This document shows positions 6,133 through 6,433 of a stretch of 6,433 nt of DNA, in pieces. The position numbers and the translations under genes are program-made. Below the pieces are notes generated by a model. The model ran no database searches and was not told where the DNA came from. It was given only the letters and a program-made list of their open reading frames with translations. Source of the stretch: Acidimicrobiia bacterium (GTDB taxonomy: Bacteria > Actinomycetota > Acidimicrobiia > Spongiisociales > UBA5794). Location: the NCBI GenBank assembly GCA_013003515.1, contig JABDIW010000010.1, positions 1 through 6,433 on the forward strand, written 5' to 3'. The first letter of the stretch is position 1, and each line of letters opens with the position of its first letter.

Positions 6133-6433
6133 AGCTTCCGCCTCCTGAGGAGGATCGCGACGAGAACCGGCCCGCCGACGGCTGCGGTGACCACGCCGAG
6201 CGGGATCTCCACGTTCCCAGCGAGTGCGCGGATCGTCACGTCTGCGGCAAGCACGATCACGGCGCCGAGGCTCACCGATGCCCAGATCAGCCCACGATGC
6301 ATCGGGCCCACGATGCGGCGTCCGAGCAGCGGCGCCAGCAGCCCGACGAAGCCGACCACCCCGGCGATCGAGACCGCGGCGCCGACGGTGAGTCCAACCG
6401 CGGCGAGCACGACCCGGGTCAGCATTGCGACAT
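6129..6433 (-). CDS. FecCD/BtuC-family importer permease, C-terminal part
   Basis: Membrane subunit of the same importer as the neighbouring ATPase. Only the last 100 residues are inside the window; the frame is open to the right edge (VA precede the Met at 6425), so that Met is not the start. Diagnostic FecCD features: the GFVGLLAP segment (in-window 27-34), the GPMHR segment (42-46) where relatives have GP-DHR, and IPLGVVTAAVGGP (76-88) followed by a last helix and a basic tail RRRK. Three hydrophobic stretches are visible, near 7-36, 48-70 and 79-95. Relatives are about 330 residues with about ten helices, so roughly two thirds are missing. The TGA at 6131-6129 overlaps the GTG of the ATPase gene. 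The binding protein is expected further right, outside the window. Confidence 0.9.
   Translation of the reverse strand, partial: VAMLTRVVLAAVGLTVGAAVSIAGVVGFVGLLAPLLGRRIVGPMHRGLIWASVSLGAVIVLAADVTIRALAGNVEIPLGVVTAAVGGPVLVAILLRRRKL
6141..6146 (-). promoter_or_regulatory. Ribosome binding site of the importer ATPase gene
   Basis: AGGAGG on the minus strand, 8 nt before the GTG at 6132, placed inside the last codons of the permease gene. It is the best SD match in the window and decides in favour of the GTG start. Confidence 0.7.

Noticed and set aside
1..6433. Mobile element, CRISPR, toxin-antitoxin, phage defence or other undescribed multi-gene system
   Set aside because: All coding space is taken by recognisable beta-oxidation and ABC transporter genes with uniform base composition. 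There are no direct repeat arrays, terminal inverted repeats, integrases or orphan small genes.

Overview
The window looks like ordinary chromosome from a high-GC bacterium, most likely an actinobacterium (for example an acidimicrobial or related uncultured lineage). This rests on the strong G/C bias at third codon positions, short SD-led gene spacings, a GTG start, a DrrA/DrrB-type exporter and a Gram-positive-style FadN-FadA pair. No 16S rRNA or other taxonomic marker is present, so the assignment is an inference. I see no tRNA, rRNA, CRISPR array, insertion sequence, phage gene or attachment site.

Left block (1-3519, + strand): a fatty-acid beta-oxidation operon. A FadN-type trifunctional-complex alpha subunit, with 3-hydroxyacyl-CoA dehydrogenase first and enoyl-CoA hydratase last, enters the window already open and lacks only about 20 N-terminal residues. 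After 18 nt it is followed by a complete FadA-type thiolase. Together they would hydrate enoyl-CoA, oxidise the 3-hydroxyacyl-CoA with NAD and cleave the 3-ketoacyl-CoA. All catalytic residues of the three activities can be located.

Centre (3520-3578): a short convergent intergenic gap holding a GC-rich hairpin that probably terminates transcription from both sides.

Right block (3579-6433, - strand): two ABC transporter units. Reading leftwards from the right edge, there is the C-terminal end of a FecCD/BtuC-type permease, then a FecE/HmuV-type ATPase starting with GTG inside the permease stop (GTGA overlap). This is an importer for an iron chelate, heme or cobalamin-like cofactor, and its binding protein would lie beyond the right edge. 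A 131-nt gap rich in inverted repeats follows. Next comes a two-gene ABC-2 exporter: a DrrA-like ATPase, then a DrrB-like six-helix permease, joined by an ATGA overlap.

The most interesting material is small. The importer ATPase has alanine where the Q-loop glutamine should be. The gap between importer and exporter carries two mutually exclusive hairpins, and it also carries a 17-bp dyad whose half-site spacing matches DtxR/IdeR iron boxes. I found no convincing undescribed multi-gene system.
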